A stretch of DNA of 64,000 nt from Intestinimonas butyriciproducens (lineage in GTDB: Bacteria; Bacillota; Clostridia; Oscillospirales; Oscillospiraceae), in assembly GCF_004154955.1 (NCBI RefSeq), contig NZ_CP011524.1:2790001-2854000 (forward strand). The letters are read 5' to 3'. A model generated the notes under the pieces. The model worked only from the letters and a program-made list of their open reading frames with translations. It was not told where the DNA came from and made no database searches. Positions 41,089 through 49,321 of the stretch are shown piece after piece. Made by a program: the position numbers and the translations under genes. Within the stretch, counting starts at the first letter, position 1. Each line of letters begins with the position of its first letter.

Positions 41089-42261
41089 TCAGTCCAGCAT
41101 CTCATAGATCCCGGCGGCTCCCATACCGCCGCCCACACACATGGTCACGAGGCCGTAGCGCCCGCGGCGCCGGGTGAGTTCGTTGAGCAGCTTGCAGGTG
41201 AGAATCCCCCCCGTGGCGCCCAGCGGATGTCCCAGCGCCATGGCGCCGCCGTTGGGGTTGAGCTGACGCTGGGTATCGATCCCCAGCTCCCGGATACAGG
41301 GGATGGCCTGGGCCGCGAACGCCTCATTGAGCTCGATCACATCCATATCCGCCACCGTGAGTCCGGTACGGGCCATGATCTTGGGTACGGCGTAGATGGG
41401 GCCGATCCCCATATAGGAGGGGTCCACCCCCGCCACCGCGAAGCCCAGGAACCGGGCGATGGGGCGCACGCCGAGCTGTTCCGCCTTCTCCCGGCTCATC
41501 AGGACCACGGCGGCCGCGCCGTCGCTGACCTGGGAGGACGTGGCCGCCGTCACCAGCCCGTCCTCCAGGAAGCATGGCTTGAGCTCAGCCAGCTTTTCCG
41601 CCGTGGTGCCGGGCCGTATCCCCTCGTCCCGCCGGAAAAGCGCAGTGCTTCCGTCCTCCTGGACCGCGTTTACCGGCACGATCTCGGCGTCGAACACGCC
41701 GGCCTCCTGCGCCGCATGGGCCCGCCGGTGGCTCTCTACTGCCAGGGCCTCCATCTCGGCCCGGCTCACCCCGTAGCGCCGCGCCACATTTTCCGCTGTT
41801 ATACCCATGGAGAGATAGGGGCCATCGTCAATCTCCTTGAGCTCTTTACACTGGTACTGTTCCGGTGTCCCCATTCCGATAGAGGTGAGGAACTCCACGC
41901 CGCCGGCCACGATCACATCGGCCTCCCCCACCGCGATGGAATTGGCCGCGCTCCCGATGGCCTGCAGGCCCGAGGAACACAGCCGGGACACCGTCTGCCC
42001 CGGTACGCTGGCCGGGAAGCCCGCCCGCAGCGCCGACAGGCGGCCGATGTTGGAGCACTGGATCTCCTGGGGCCGGGCGCAGCCTAGCACCACGTCGTCG
42101 ATTTCACTTACAGCCAACTGGGGTACCTTGCGGACCACGCCCGCCAGCAGCTGCCCGGTAAAATCCACCGGATGGGTAAGGTGCAGCCCCCCCTTTCGCG
42201 CCTTGGCGATCCCCGTGCGCCCGTAGGCCGCCACAACAACTTCCCGCACTGTTTGACTCAT
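41089..42261 (-). CDS. Acetyl-CoA acetyltransferase / thiolase family protein
   Basis: 390 residues. Thiolase active-site residues are visible: nucleophile Cys95 in SRLCSSGLQA, the His of GGAMALGHPLGATG, the second Cys in TMCVGGGMGAAG, and ELNEAFAAQA. It can condense two acetyl-CoA to acetoacetyl-CoA or cleave a 3-ketoacyl-CoA; in this island cleavage of the acetoacetyl-CoA formed after BKACE, or supply for butyrate synthesis, both fit. GAAGGAGG precedes the ATG at 42261. It lies 51 bases downstream of the sigma-54 activator gene, probably co-transcribed with it. Confidence 0.93.
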   Translation of the reverse strand: MSQTVREVVVAAYGRTGIAKARKGGLHLTHPVDFTGQLLAGVVRKVPQLAVSEIDDVVLGCARPQEIQCSNIGRLSALRAGFPASVPGQTVSRLCSSGLQAIGSAANSIAVGEADVIVAGGVEFLTSIGMGTPEQYQCKELKEIDDGPYLSMGITAENVARRYGVSRAEMEALAVESHRRAHAAQEAGVFDAEIVPVNAVQEDGSTALFRRDEGIRPGTTAEKLAELKPCFLEDGLVTAATSSQVSDGAAAVVLMSREKAEQLGVRPIARFLGFAVAGVDPSYMGIGPIYAVPKIMARTGLTVADMDVIELNEAFAAQAIPCIRELGIDTQRQLNPNGGAMALGHPLGATGGILTCKLLNELTRRRGRYGLVTMCVGGGMGAAGIYEMLD

Positions 42262-42312
42262 GATTTTTCCTCCTTCAATTTCTGTCAATCGAGAACCCCG
42301 CAAGGGGGGGAC

Positions 42313-44412
42313 TCACTCTTCCGCATGCAGGGCGTCCAAATACCGCTGCCCGGATGCGGACAGCCGGGTCCCCTGCCGGGTCTTGCCCGCCAGGACCATG
42401 CCCTGCCCTTCCAGTTCGGAGAGGATGGCGCGCAGCATGGTGGTGGAGCAGCGCAGCTTCCGCGCCTGCAGGTACTGGAGAATATCCGAGCGGCTGTAGC
42501 GAATCTCTCCATCTTTGTTCTGGGCGAGCAGCTCCAGGAGCGTCTGCACCAGCGGGCGGCCGAAGCGGCTGATCACCTGCTCCATAGAGGGACAATAGGG
42601 CTGGTAGCCCTGGCTGGCCGCCGCCGTGATGTCGATGGGGAGCTGATCCTCATCGATCTTTTTCTTCCGGCTGCGCATGATGGAGATGTAATCCACCATG
42701 TTCCGCAGTTCCCGGAGATTGCCCGGCCAGTCGTAGGTCTCTATGATATGTATCGCGTTTTCTGTAAAGCTCTCCCGCGCGATCTTCCCCCTGGAAAAGC
42801 TGCCGATCAGCGGGAAGATGCTCTCTGTCCGCTCCCGCAGGGGCGGCAGCATGAGCTGGAACACATTGATGCGGAAGTAGAGGTCGGACCGGAACTGTCC
42901 CTGCCGGATGAGTTCCCGGAGGTCCTTGTTGGTGGCGGCGATGACCCGGACGTCGATGGGGGTGACCTTCGTGTCCCCCACCCGCATGACCTCCTTTTCC
43001 TCCAGCACCCGGAGGAGCCGGGCCTGAACGGAGAGGGAGGCGTCGCCGATCTCATCCAGGAAAATGGTCCCTGTGTGGGCCAGCTCGAAGAGCCCGGCCT
43101 TTCCGTGCTTCTTCGCACCGGTGAAGGCCCCTTCCTCATAGCCGAAGAGTTCGCTCTCGATGAGATTTTCCGGAATGGCCGCAAAGTTGGCGGCCACGAA
43201 GGGGCAGTTTGCCCGTGCGGACGCATTGTGGATGGAGGAGGCCAGCAGCTCCTTTCCGGTGCCGCTCTCGCCGGTGATGAGGATGGTGTAATTCGTGGCG
43301 GCCAGGCTCCTGGCCGTGCCCACCACCTTCTGCATGGCGCTGTCCGCCATACAGAGGTTTTCAAAATGGTACTTCGCCACATGTCCCTTATGCTTTTGGT
43401 AGAGGAGCCGGCGCATGTTGGAATCGTTGGCTTGGGCACGGTTTACATCCCGGAAGCGTACGATCCGGGTGGTGATACCGGAGAGCTCCACGGACGCAAA
43501 GGTCATATAGCACTGGCGCTCTCCGATGTTCACAACGGTCTTCCAATCCTCCGGCGTGTCCAGGATGTCCTGCTCCAAATAGCTGTGCTTGACAAGCCAC
43601 TCGAAGGGATTCCCGGGCGCCGTCTCCCCGTCGAGCTGAAAGAGCTCCACGGCCAGAGCGTTGAGCGCCACGATCCGGTTTTCCTGGTCCACCGCCACAA
43701 TGGCCTCATCCAGATTGTCGATCATGGACTGCAGCGTGTTTTTCAGGTGCTGGGCCTGTAGGTATTCTTCGCTGAGATGCTTAAAGGTTTGCGTCAGTAC
43801 GTTCCTCTGGATATTGATATAGTTGTTCAAATAATCCTTGGGCATGTCCAGCGCCTCAGCGATGGCCGCGCATGTCTCTATGGTGATGCCCCGGAATCCG
43901 ATGTCGATCCGGTTGGTGATGTGCTGGGGTCCGTAGTTGAACACACTGGGAGAAATGGCGGTGTCCAGCCCGGAAACATCCTCGGCGCAGCCCTCGTAAT
44001 AGGGGACATACCGGATGTGGCGGATGCCCATATCCTCCAGCGCCCGGATCGTCTCCTCCGTGTGGAGCTTGGTCTTATTGATGACCAGGACCTCCTTGCC
44101 CGGCGGCAAGAGGAAGAGCTTATCGATGTTTCGGGGCTCATGGAGGCAAAATCGGGCGTTGATGATGGGGATTCCCTCTGAACGGGCCCGCGCATATTCC
44201 ACCGACTCCTCCGACAGCCCGATGATGATCCCGGGCCTTCGCGCACAGTACTCCTTGAAAAGAGAGGGCTCGTCCACATTTCGGGTAAAACAGGCTACCC
44301 CGAGCCTGTCCCCGAAAACAGACCTGGTGTGGGACAGCAAATGCCGGGACATTTGTTCTGTCCCCGTCACACACAGAAGCCGCTTGGAATTTTCTTGGTA
44401 TCCTCTTTCCAT
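42313..44412 (-). CDS. Sigma-54-dependent activator (PAS, AAA+, winged-helix C-terminus)
   Basis: 699 residues. The N-terminal ~190 residues are an alpha/beta region that may be a ligand sensor of PrpR-N type (not certain). A PAS-like domain follows (~222-325: IDNLDEAIVAVDQENRIVALN). The AAA+ domain has Walker A GESGTGKE (381-388), the sigma-54 contact loop GAFTGA (428-433), Walker B TIFLDEIGD and the sensor-II-region WPGNLRELRN. Instead of the usual Fis-type HTH the C-terminus ends in a winged-helix-like segment (RYSRSDILQYLQARKLRCST ... LSASGQRYLDAL). Its ATG is next to paired repeats and a -24/-12 promoter that reads into operon B, its probable target. Confidence 0.93.
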   Translation of the reverse strand: MERGYQENSKRLLCVTGTEQMSRHLLSHTRSVFGDRLGVACFTRNVDEPSLFKEYCARRPGIIIGLSEESVEYARARSEGIPIINARFCLHEPRNIDKLFLLPPGKEVLVINKTKLHTEETIRALEDMGIRHIRYVPYYEGCAEDVSGLDTAISPSVFNYGPQHITNRIDIGFRGITIETCAAIAEALDMPKDYLNNYINIQRNVLTQTFKHLSEEYLQAQHLKNTLQSMIDNLDEAIVAVDQENRIVALNALAVELFQLDGETAPGNPFEWLVKHSYLEQDILDTPEDWKTVVNIGERQCYMTFASVELSGITTRIVRFRDVNRAQANDSNMRRLLYQKHKGHVAKYHFENLCMADSAMQKVVGTARSLAATNYTILITGESGTGKELLASSIHNASARANCPFVAANFAAIPENLIESELFGYEEGAFTGAKKHGKAGLFELAHTGTIFLDEIGDASLSVQARLLRVLEEKEVMRVGDTKVTPIDVRVIAATNKDLRELIRQGQFRSDLYFRINVFQLMLPPLRERTESIFPLIGSFSRGKIARESFTENAIHIIETYDWPGNLRELRNMVDYISIMRSRKKKIDEDQLPIDITAAASQGYQPYCPSMEQVISRFGRPLVQTLLELLAQNKDGEIRYSRSDILQYLQARKLRCSTTMLRAILSELEGQGMVLAGKTRQGTRLSASGQRYLDALHAEE

Positions 44413-44439
44413 CCTGTTTTCCTTTCTGTCAAAAGGCGT

Positions 44440-44510
44440 GATTAATCCGCATTAATCGATATTAAATCATTTCTTCCCAGCCGTCATCCGGCAATATAAT
44501 CCGCTTTAAT
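44440..44510. promoter_or_regulatory. Paired upstream activator sites for operon B
   Basis: TAATCCGCATTAAT (44443-44456) and TAATCCGCTTTAAT (44497-44510), 54 bases apart, about five helical turns. The first copy is also part of an inverted repeat GATTAAT-CCGC-ATTAATC (44440-44457). They lie ~125-195 bases upstream of the -24 element, the normal range for an enhancer-binding protein, and ~30 bases in front of the activator's own gene. Confidence 0.65.
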
Positions 44511-44635
44511 TTGTTTTAATCCCGGTTATTTTTGTTCCTCCTGTCAAATTTTCAACCTTTTGCCCTGCCGAAATTCCGTCCTTCCAAGGCTTTTCTCTTT
44601 TTTATTCATGCAATCCATGTGCCAATTCTCCATTT

Positions 44636-44651
44636 TGGCATGCCATTTGCT
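44636..44651 (+). promoter_or_regulatory. Sigma-54 (-24/-12) promoter of operon B
   Basis: TGGCAT-N5-TTGCT, with GG and GC exactly 12 bases apart, matching the RpoN consensus TGGCAC-N5-TTGCW except one base. It points at the TTT operon and lies beside a GAFTGA-containing activator gene. Confidence 0.88.
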
Positions 44652-44795
44652 TAATTTATCTTTGTCAATCCATTTTTCCGGAACAGGAAGCGTGTATAAG
44701 GAAGGGAGGTGTCAGAATACCCGGTCCGCCGGGCCAGCAGGGTTCCCGGCGCCAACGCGATACGATTCAATCACAGAGAGGACGTGAGGAAAAGA

Positions 44796-45263
44796 ATGGT
44801 TCTGAACGAAAGCAAGGCAGAAAAAATCCTGGGTGTGGTATTTACCGTCCTGGGCGTTCTCCTTCTGGCGGTCATCATCCCGACACAGATCGCCTACGTC
44901 AAAAATGCCTACCCCCAGCCCCGGTTCTTCCCCAATATCATCGCGGGATTGATGACCGTGCTGGGCATCGTGCTGTTTGCCAGCGGCTGGCGCAAGGGGA
45001 AAGCCCCAAAGCAGGAGGATGAGGAGACCTATTCCCTCGGCAAGAAGGAGACCCGCCTGGTCCTTTTGACCCTGGGGATCGTGATCCTTTATGTCATTAT
45101 CCTTCACTTCATCCCCTATATTCCCGCCACGATGGTTTTCCTGGCCGTGCTCATCACTCTTTATGGGCAGCGCAACAAGCTGAAAATCATTCTGCCGTCG
45201 GTGCTCCTGCCTATCATCATCTACGTCGGCTTCACCTACGGGCTTCAGCTGCACATGCCTTAA
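44796..45263 (+). CDS. TTT-family small membrane subunit (TctB), operon B
   Basis: 155 residues, four hydrophobic segments (~14-32, 45-62, 86-106, 110-150). After helix 1 comes the typical YPQPRFFPNIIAGLMTVLGIVLF. The start is ATG 44796 with GTGAGGAAAAG upstream; the open frame to 44709 lacks a binding site. In operon B the order is TctB-TctA-TctC, unlike TctC-TctB-TctA in operon A, so the two transporters were not produced by a simple local duplication. Confidence 0.87.
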   Translation: MVLNESKAEKILGVVFTVLGVLLLAVIIPTQIAYVKNAYPQPRFFPNIIAGLMTVLGIVLFASGWRKGKAPKQEDEETYSLGKKETRLVLLTLGIVILYVIILHFIPYIPATMVFLAVLITLYGQRNKLKIILPSVLLPIIIYVGFTYGLQLHMP

Positions 45264-45276
45264 AGGAGGAGAATGT

Positions 45277-46788
45277 ATGGACGCATTAAGTATGCTCTTT
45301 GACGGATTCGTAGCCGTATTACAGCCGGAAAACCTGCTCTACCTGGTGGGCGGCGTCCTCGTCGGTGTGATTCTGGGCGCCATTCCCGGTCTCTCCGCCA
45401 CCATGGCGATCGCCCTGGTCATTCCGCTCACCTATTATCTCACTCCCACCCAGTCCCTCATCATGCTGCTGGCCGCCTATAACGCCGGCACCTTTGGCGG
45501 CTCTATGTCGGCCATCCTCATCGGCACCCCCGGCACAGTATCCGCCGCGGCCACCGTGACCGACGGATACGCCCTGGCAAAACAGGGCAAGGCGCGCAAG
45601 GCCATTAAGGGAGCCCTGTTCAGCTCCTGCTTTGGCTGCCTCTTCTCCAGCATCATCCTGGTCATCATCGCCCAGCCCATTGCCAAGGTCGCCCTGAAGT
45701 TCGGCCCCGCTGAGTACGCGGTGCTGATGCTCTTCTCCCTGACCATCATTGCCTCGGCGGCGGGCAAGTCCCTGACCAAGGGGCTCCTGGGCGGCTGCAT
45801 CGGCCTTTTCTTCGGCTGTGTGGGCATGGACGCCTCCTACACCATCCCCCGGCTCACCTTCGGCAGCCTGAAGCTCTCCAGCGGCATCGACCTGGTGGTC
45901 ATGCTCATCGGTGCGCTGGCGCTCAGCGAGGTGCTCAAGCAGGTGGAGACCGTGGCCCTCGGTCAGACCAGCGCCCAGCTCCCCGAGCCATCCTGCAAAG
46001 ATGACACCCGGTTCCTGAAAAGCGATTTCAAGCTCTGCCTGCCACACTGGCTGCGGTCCTCTGCGCTGGGCTGCGCCATCGGCGCCCTGCCGGGCCTGGG
46101 GCCCTCCCTGGCCTGCTACATCGGCTATGATGTGGGTCATAAGACGGCCAAGCACCCCGAGCAGTTCGGAAAGGGCGCCCTCGAGGGCGTGGCGGCAGCA
46201 GAGGCGGCCAACAACGCCGTCTGCGGCGCCAACATGATCCCCCTGCTCTCCCTGGGTGTCCCCGGCGACACCGGCGCCGCCCTGCTCATCAGTGCCTTCC
46301 TGGTCCAGGGCCTCACCCCCGGTCCCCTGATCTTCACCGAGTCCCCCGAGACCGTGTACAACGTCTATGCCGGCCTCATCCTCTGCAACATCGTCCTCTT
46401 GGGAATCACGCTGCTCATCTATCGGGCCTTTACCAAAATCTGCAGCATGGAGACCACCATCATCTTCCCCTGTGTGCTGGCGTTCTGCGTCATCGGTGTG
46501 TATGCCCTCAACTCCAACTTGGACGACGTGTGGATCATGCTCTTCTTCGGCGTCATCGGCTACATCCTCTCCAAGTTCAAGTTCCCCATGGCCACCCTGC
46601 TCATCGGATTCATTCTCTCGCCCCTCTTTGAGAAGAATTTCCGCCGGGCCCTCATCCTCAACAGCGGCGACTGGAGCATTTTCTTCAGCTCCCCCCTGTG
46701 CTGGCTCTTCTGGGCGGCCACCATCCTCTCCGTGTTCTTCATCGTCCGCGGCAAGCGGAAGGACAAGAACCTGCAGGATGGCCTGTAA
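45277..46788 (+). CDS. TTT-family large membrane subunit (TctA), operon B
   Basis: 503 residues, about 12 membrane segments. N-terminal motif GAIPGLSATMAIALVIPLTYYL and mid-protein mirror motif GALPGLGPSLACYIGYDVGHK, followed by GVAAAEAANNAVCGANMIPL. It is 13 bases downstream of TctB with AAAGGAGG in the gap. Translocation subunit of the sigma-54-controlled importer. Confidence 0.95.
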   Translation: MDALSMLFDGFVAVLQPENLLYLVGGVLVGVILGAIPGLSATMAIALVIPLTYYLTPTQSLIMLLAAYNAGTFGGSMSAILIGTPGTVSAAATVTDGYALAKQGKARKAIKGALFSSCFGCLFSSIILVIIAQPIAKVALKFGPAEYAVLMLFSLTIIASAAGKSLTKGLLGGCIGLFFGCVGMDASYTIPRLTFGSLKLSSGIDLVVMLIGALALSEVLKQVETVALGQTSAQLPEPSCKDDTRFLKSDFKLCLPHWLRSSALGCAIGALPGLGPSLACYIGYDVGHKTAKHPEQFGKGALEGVAAAEAANNAVCGANMIPLLSLGVPGDTGAALLISAFLVQGLTPGPLIFTESPETVYNVYAGLILCNIVLLGITLLIYRAFTKICSMETTIIFPCVLAFCVIGVYALNSNLDDVWIMLFFGVIGYILSKFKFPMATLLIGFILSPLFEKNFRRALILNSGDWSIFFSSPLCWLFWAATILSVFFIVRGKRKDKNLQDGL

Positions 46789-46836
46789 GTGACGCGCACA
46801 ATCCCTTTTCATATTTTTGATAGGAGGCAACATGTT

Positions 46837-47865
46837 ATGAAGACTCGTACGAAACTGCTCTCGCTGCTCCTCTGCGCCGCCATGCTCCTCCCCCTGTTCG
46901 CCTGCTCCGGCGGCCAGTCCGCCGGCACGCCCGCCCCCAAGGATACTGCCGCCCCCGCTGCCTCCTCTGCGCCCGCCGCTTCCGGCGCCGCTGAGGGCTA
47001 CCCCGACCGCGTCATCACCATGATCGTCAACTACTCCGCCGGCGGCGGCACCGACCTGAGCGCCCGCGCCTTTGGCGACGCCATCGCCAAGGCCCTGGGC
47101 GGCAACATCACCGTCACCAACCTGCCCGGCGGCACCGGCAGCCTGGGTGTCACTGAGCTGGCCAACAGCAAGGCCGACGGCTACACCATCGGCGTGGCCA
47201 CCCTGGCTCCGCTGGCCCTGGTCCCCTATCAGTTGGACGTGTCCTATACCCCCGACAGCTTCCAGTATCTCTGCGCCTTCGGCCAGTACGGCTACGGCAT
47301 CGTTGTGGCCAAGGACTCCCCCTATCAGACCCTGGATGACCTGATCGAGGCCGCCAAAGAGTCCCCCATCAGCTTCGGCGCCACCGGCTATCCCCAGCCC
47401 CTGACCATGAAGGACCTGGGTGAGGAAACCGGCGCCCAGTTCAGCTTTGTCCAGTATCCCTCCACCACCGACTGCGTGGCCGACGTGCTGGGCGGTTTCG
47501 TCCCCTGTGCGCTGGGCGACATGGCCTCCTTCGCCGCCTATGTGAAGAGCGGTGACATGCGCCTGCTGGCCTCCGCCCACAGCCAGCGCTGGGACGTGGC
47601 TCCCGAGGTGGAGACCCTTCAGGAGATGGGCTATGACGCCGTGTGCGACTCCTACATGGGCCTGTGCGTCCCCGCCGACACCCCAGACGAGATCGTGGAG
47701 GTCCTGCGCGACGCCTGTGCCACGGCCTTTGAGGACGCCGCCTTCCAGGAGATCATGACCAATACCAACCAAGCCCCCGCCTATATGACCGGCGACGAGT
47801 ATGAGGCCCTGGTCCGGGAGTACTACGAGCTCTACAGCACCGTGGACTTCGAGTCCGCCGGCTGA
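46837..47865 (+). CDS. TTT-family substrate-binding lipoprotein (TctC/Bug type), operon B
   Basis: 342 residues. Signal peptide with lipobox LFAC (Cys23), an Ala/Pro linker, then the Bug fold (MIVNYSAGGGTDLSARAF, GGTGSLGVTELANSKADGYT). The ATG at 46837 has TAGGAGG upstream; an ATG at 46832 is out of frame. The ligand pocket region differs strongly from the operon A protein. A terminator follows the gene, so operon B encodes just the transporter. Confidence 0.93.
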   Translation: MKTRTKLLSLLLCAAMLLPLFACSGGQSAGTPAPKDTAAPAASSAPAASGAAEGYPDRVITMIVNYSAGGGTDLSARAFGDAIAKALGGNITVTNLPGGTGSLGVTELANSKADGYTIGVATLAPLALVPYQLDVSYTPDSFQYLCAFGQYGYGIVVAKDSPYQTLDDLIEAAKESPISFGATGYPQPLTMKDLGEETGAQFSFVQYPSTTDCVADVLGGFVPCALGDMASFAAYVKSGDMRLLASAHSQRWDVAPEVETLQEMGYDAVCDSYMGLCVPADTPDEIVEVLRDACATAFEDAAFQEIMTNTNQAPAYMTGDEYEALVREYYELYSTVDFESAG

Positions 47866-47884
47866 TTCCTATTCCTCTATGAAA

Positions 47885-47930
47885 ATGAGGCGGCGCGCAA
47901 ATTGGTTTTTGCGCCGCCGCCTCATTTCTA
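47885..47930 (+). terminator. Terminator of operon B
   Basis: ATGAGGCGGCG(C)GCAAA pairs with TTTGC(G)CCGCCGCCTCAT around a short loop, followed by TTCT. Confidence 0.85.
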
Positions 47931-47997
47931 CCCTTTTTACCAGAGATAAAATTCCATTTCATCTTTTATATTCCATTTTAGCAAAGGAGTGACCGCA

Positions 47998-48654
47998 ATG
48001 CACGGTTCCAAAGCGGCCAGTGTGGAAGAGGCCCTTACCCACATCAGAAGCGGACAGACCATCATGCTCTCCGGCTTTACCAATGTGGGTTCTCCCAACA
48101 AGTTTATTGTCAAAATGGCGGAAGCCGGGATCACGGACATCGACCTCATCTCCAACGACGCCGGCAACGACCATACCGACGGCATCGGGACCCTGATCTG
48201 CCAGCACCGGGTGCGCCGGCTCACCGCCTCCCACGTGGGCCTGAACCCCAAGGTGGCGGAGCAGATGAACGCCGGTACGCTGGAGGTGGTGCTGGTCCCC
48301 CAGGGAACGCTGGCTGAGCGGATCCGCTGCGGCGGCACCGGGCTGGGCGGCGTGCTCACCCCCACGGGGATCGGCACGGTGGTGGCCGAGGGCAAGCAGG
48401 TCATCCAAGTGGACGGACGCGACTACCTGCTGGAGAAGCCCCTTCACGCCGAGGTGGCCGTGGTGAAGGCCTGGAAGGCCGACACCTCCGGCAATCTGGT
48501 CTATCGCCGGGCAGGCCGGAACTTCAATCCCCTGATGGCGATGGCCGCGGATTTTGTGATCGCCGAGGTCGAGGAGCTGGTGGAGGTTGGGCAGCTTGAC
48601 CCGGACGAGGTCATGACGCCCGGCGTCTGTGTGGACCTCGTCGTCAAGCTGTGA
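47998..48654 (+). CDS. 3-oxoacid (acetoacetate-type) CoA-transferase, alpha subunit
   Basis: 218 residues. Family I CoA-transferase alpha subunit: GQTIMLSGFTNVGSPNKFI carries the glycine-rich CoA loop, and RCGGTGLGGVLTPTGIGT with VVAEGKQVIQVDGRDYLLE are standard. With the beta subunit it moves CoA from a donor such as acetyl- or butyryl-CoA to a 3-oxoacid; acetoacetate made by BKACE is the obvious acceptor (inference). The start at 47998 follows AAAGGAGTGACC. First gene of operon C; a butyrate-acetoacetate specificity (AtoD) is likely but not proven. Confidence 0.9.
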   Translation: MHGSKAASVEEALTHIRSGQTIMLSGFTNVGSPNKFIVKMAEAGITDIDLISNDAGNDHTDGIGTLICQHRVRRLTASHVGLNPKVAEQMNAGTLEVVLVPQGTLAERIRCGGTGLGGVLTPTGIGTVVAEGKQVIQVDGRDYLLEKPLHAEVAVVKAWKADTSGNLVYRRAGRNFNPLMAMAADFVIAEVEELVEVGQLDPDEVMTPGVCVDLVVKL

Positions 48655-48669
48655 AAGGAGGGCAATTGC

Positions 48670-49320
48670 ATGGATGCCAGAACATTGATCGTCACCCGGG
48701 CCGCCCGCTTCTTTCATGACGGCGACCTGGTGAACCTGGGGATTGGGATGCCCACGCTGGTGGCCAACCATCTGCCGGAGGGCGTCAACATCACGCTCCA
48801 GTCGGAAAACGGCTTCATTGGGCTGGGGCCCACGCCCGAGGAAGGGCACGTGGACAAGGACATGGTAAACGCCGGAGGACAGCCGGTGACCATCCTGCCC
48901 GGGGGCGTCTGTTTCGACAGCGCCACTTCCTTCGGCCTGATCCGTGGGGGCCACGTGGACGCCACGGTGCTTGGGGCCCTGGAGGTGGACCAGGAGGGCA
49001 ACCTGGCCAACTGGATGATCCCCGGAAAAAAGGTGCCCGGTATGGGCGGAGCCATGGATCTGGTAGCCGGGGCCAATTTGGTCATCATCACCATGGAGCA
49101 TTGCAACAAGAGCGGCGCGCCCAAGATCCTGAAAAAATGCACGCTGCCGCTCACCGCAGCCCATGAGGTGGACTATATCGTCACCGAACTGTGCGTGCTC
49201 CACCGCATGGAGGAGGGTCTGGTCCTGGAGGAGCTGGCCCCCGGCGTCACTGTGGAAGAAGTCCTGGCAAAGACGGATGCCGAACTCATCGTTCCCACCC
49301 GGATCGGGAGCATGATCTGA
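48670..49320 (+). CDS. 3-oxoacid (acetoacetate-type) CoA-transferase, beta subunit
   Basis: 216 residues. The catalytic glutamate is in LQSENGFIGLG, preceded by NLGIGMPTLVANHL and followed by GGHVDATVLGALEVDQEGNLANWMIPG, all typical of beta subunits (AtoA/ScoB). It lies 15 bases after the alpha subunit with GAAAGGAGG between. The stop codon is one base from the start of the symporter gene. Confidence 0.92.
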   Translation: MDARTLIVTRAARFFHDGDLVNLGIGMPTLVANHLPEGVNITLQSENGFIGLGPTPEEGHVDKDMVNAGGQPVTILPGGVCFDSATSFGLIRGGHVDATVLGALEVDQEGNLANWMIPGKKVPGMGGAMDLVAGANLVIITMEHCNKSGAPKILKKCTLPLTAAHEVDYIVTELCVLHRMEEGLVLEELAPGVTVEEVLAKTDAELIVPTRIGSMI

Positions 49321-49321
49321 C

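Larger units (their letters stand above)
44413..44795. other. 383-base regulatory gap between the sigma-54 activator gene and operon B
   Basis: AT-rich stretch without a gene. It holds two TAATCCGC-TTAAT repeats (44443-44510), a CT-rich section (44520-44600) and a -24/-12 promoter (44636-44651), then a ~145-base leader to the operon B start. I see no vegetative promoter for operon B here. Confidence 0.8.

Noticed and set aside
44426-44434. TTGACA on the minus strand as a -35 box for the sigma-54 activator gene
   Set aside because: It is only ~15-20 bases from the ATG, leaving no room for a -10 element and leader.
45319-47772. 817-codon open frame antisense to operon B
   Set aside because: His/Gly/Gln-rich shadow of the TctA and TctC genes; it crosses operon gaps and has no start signals.
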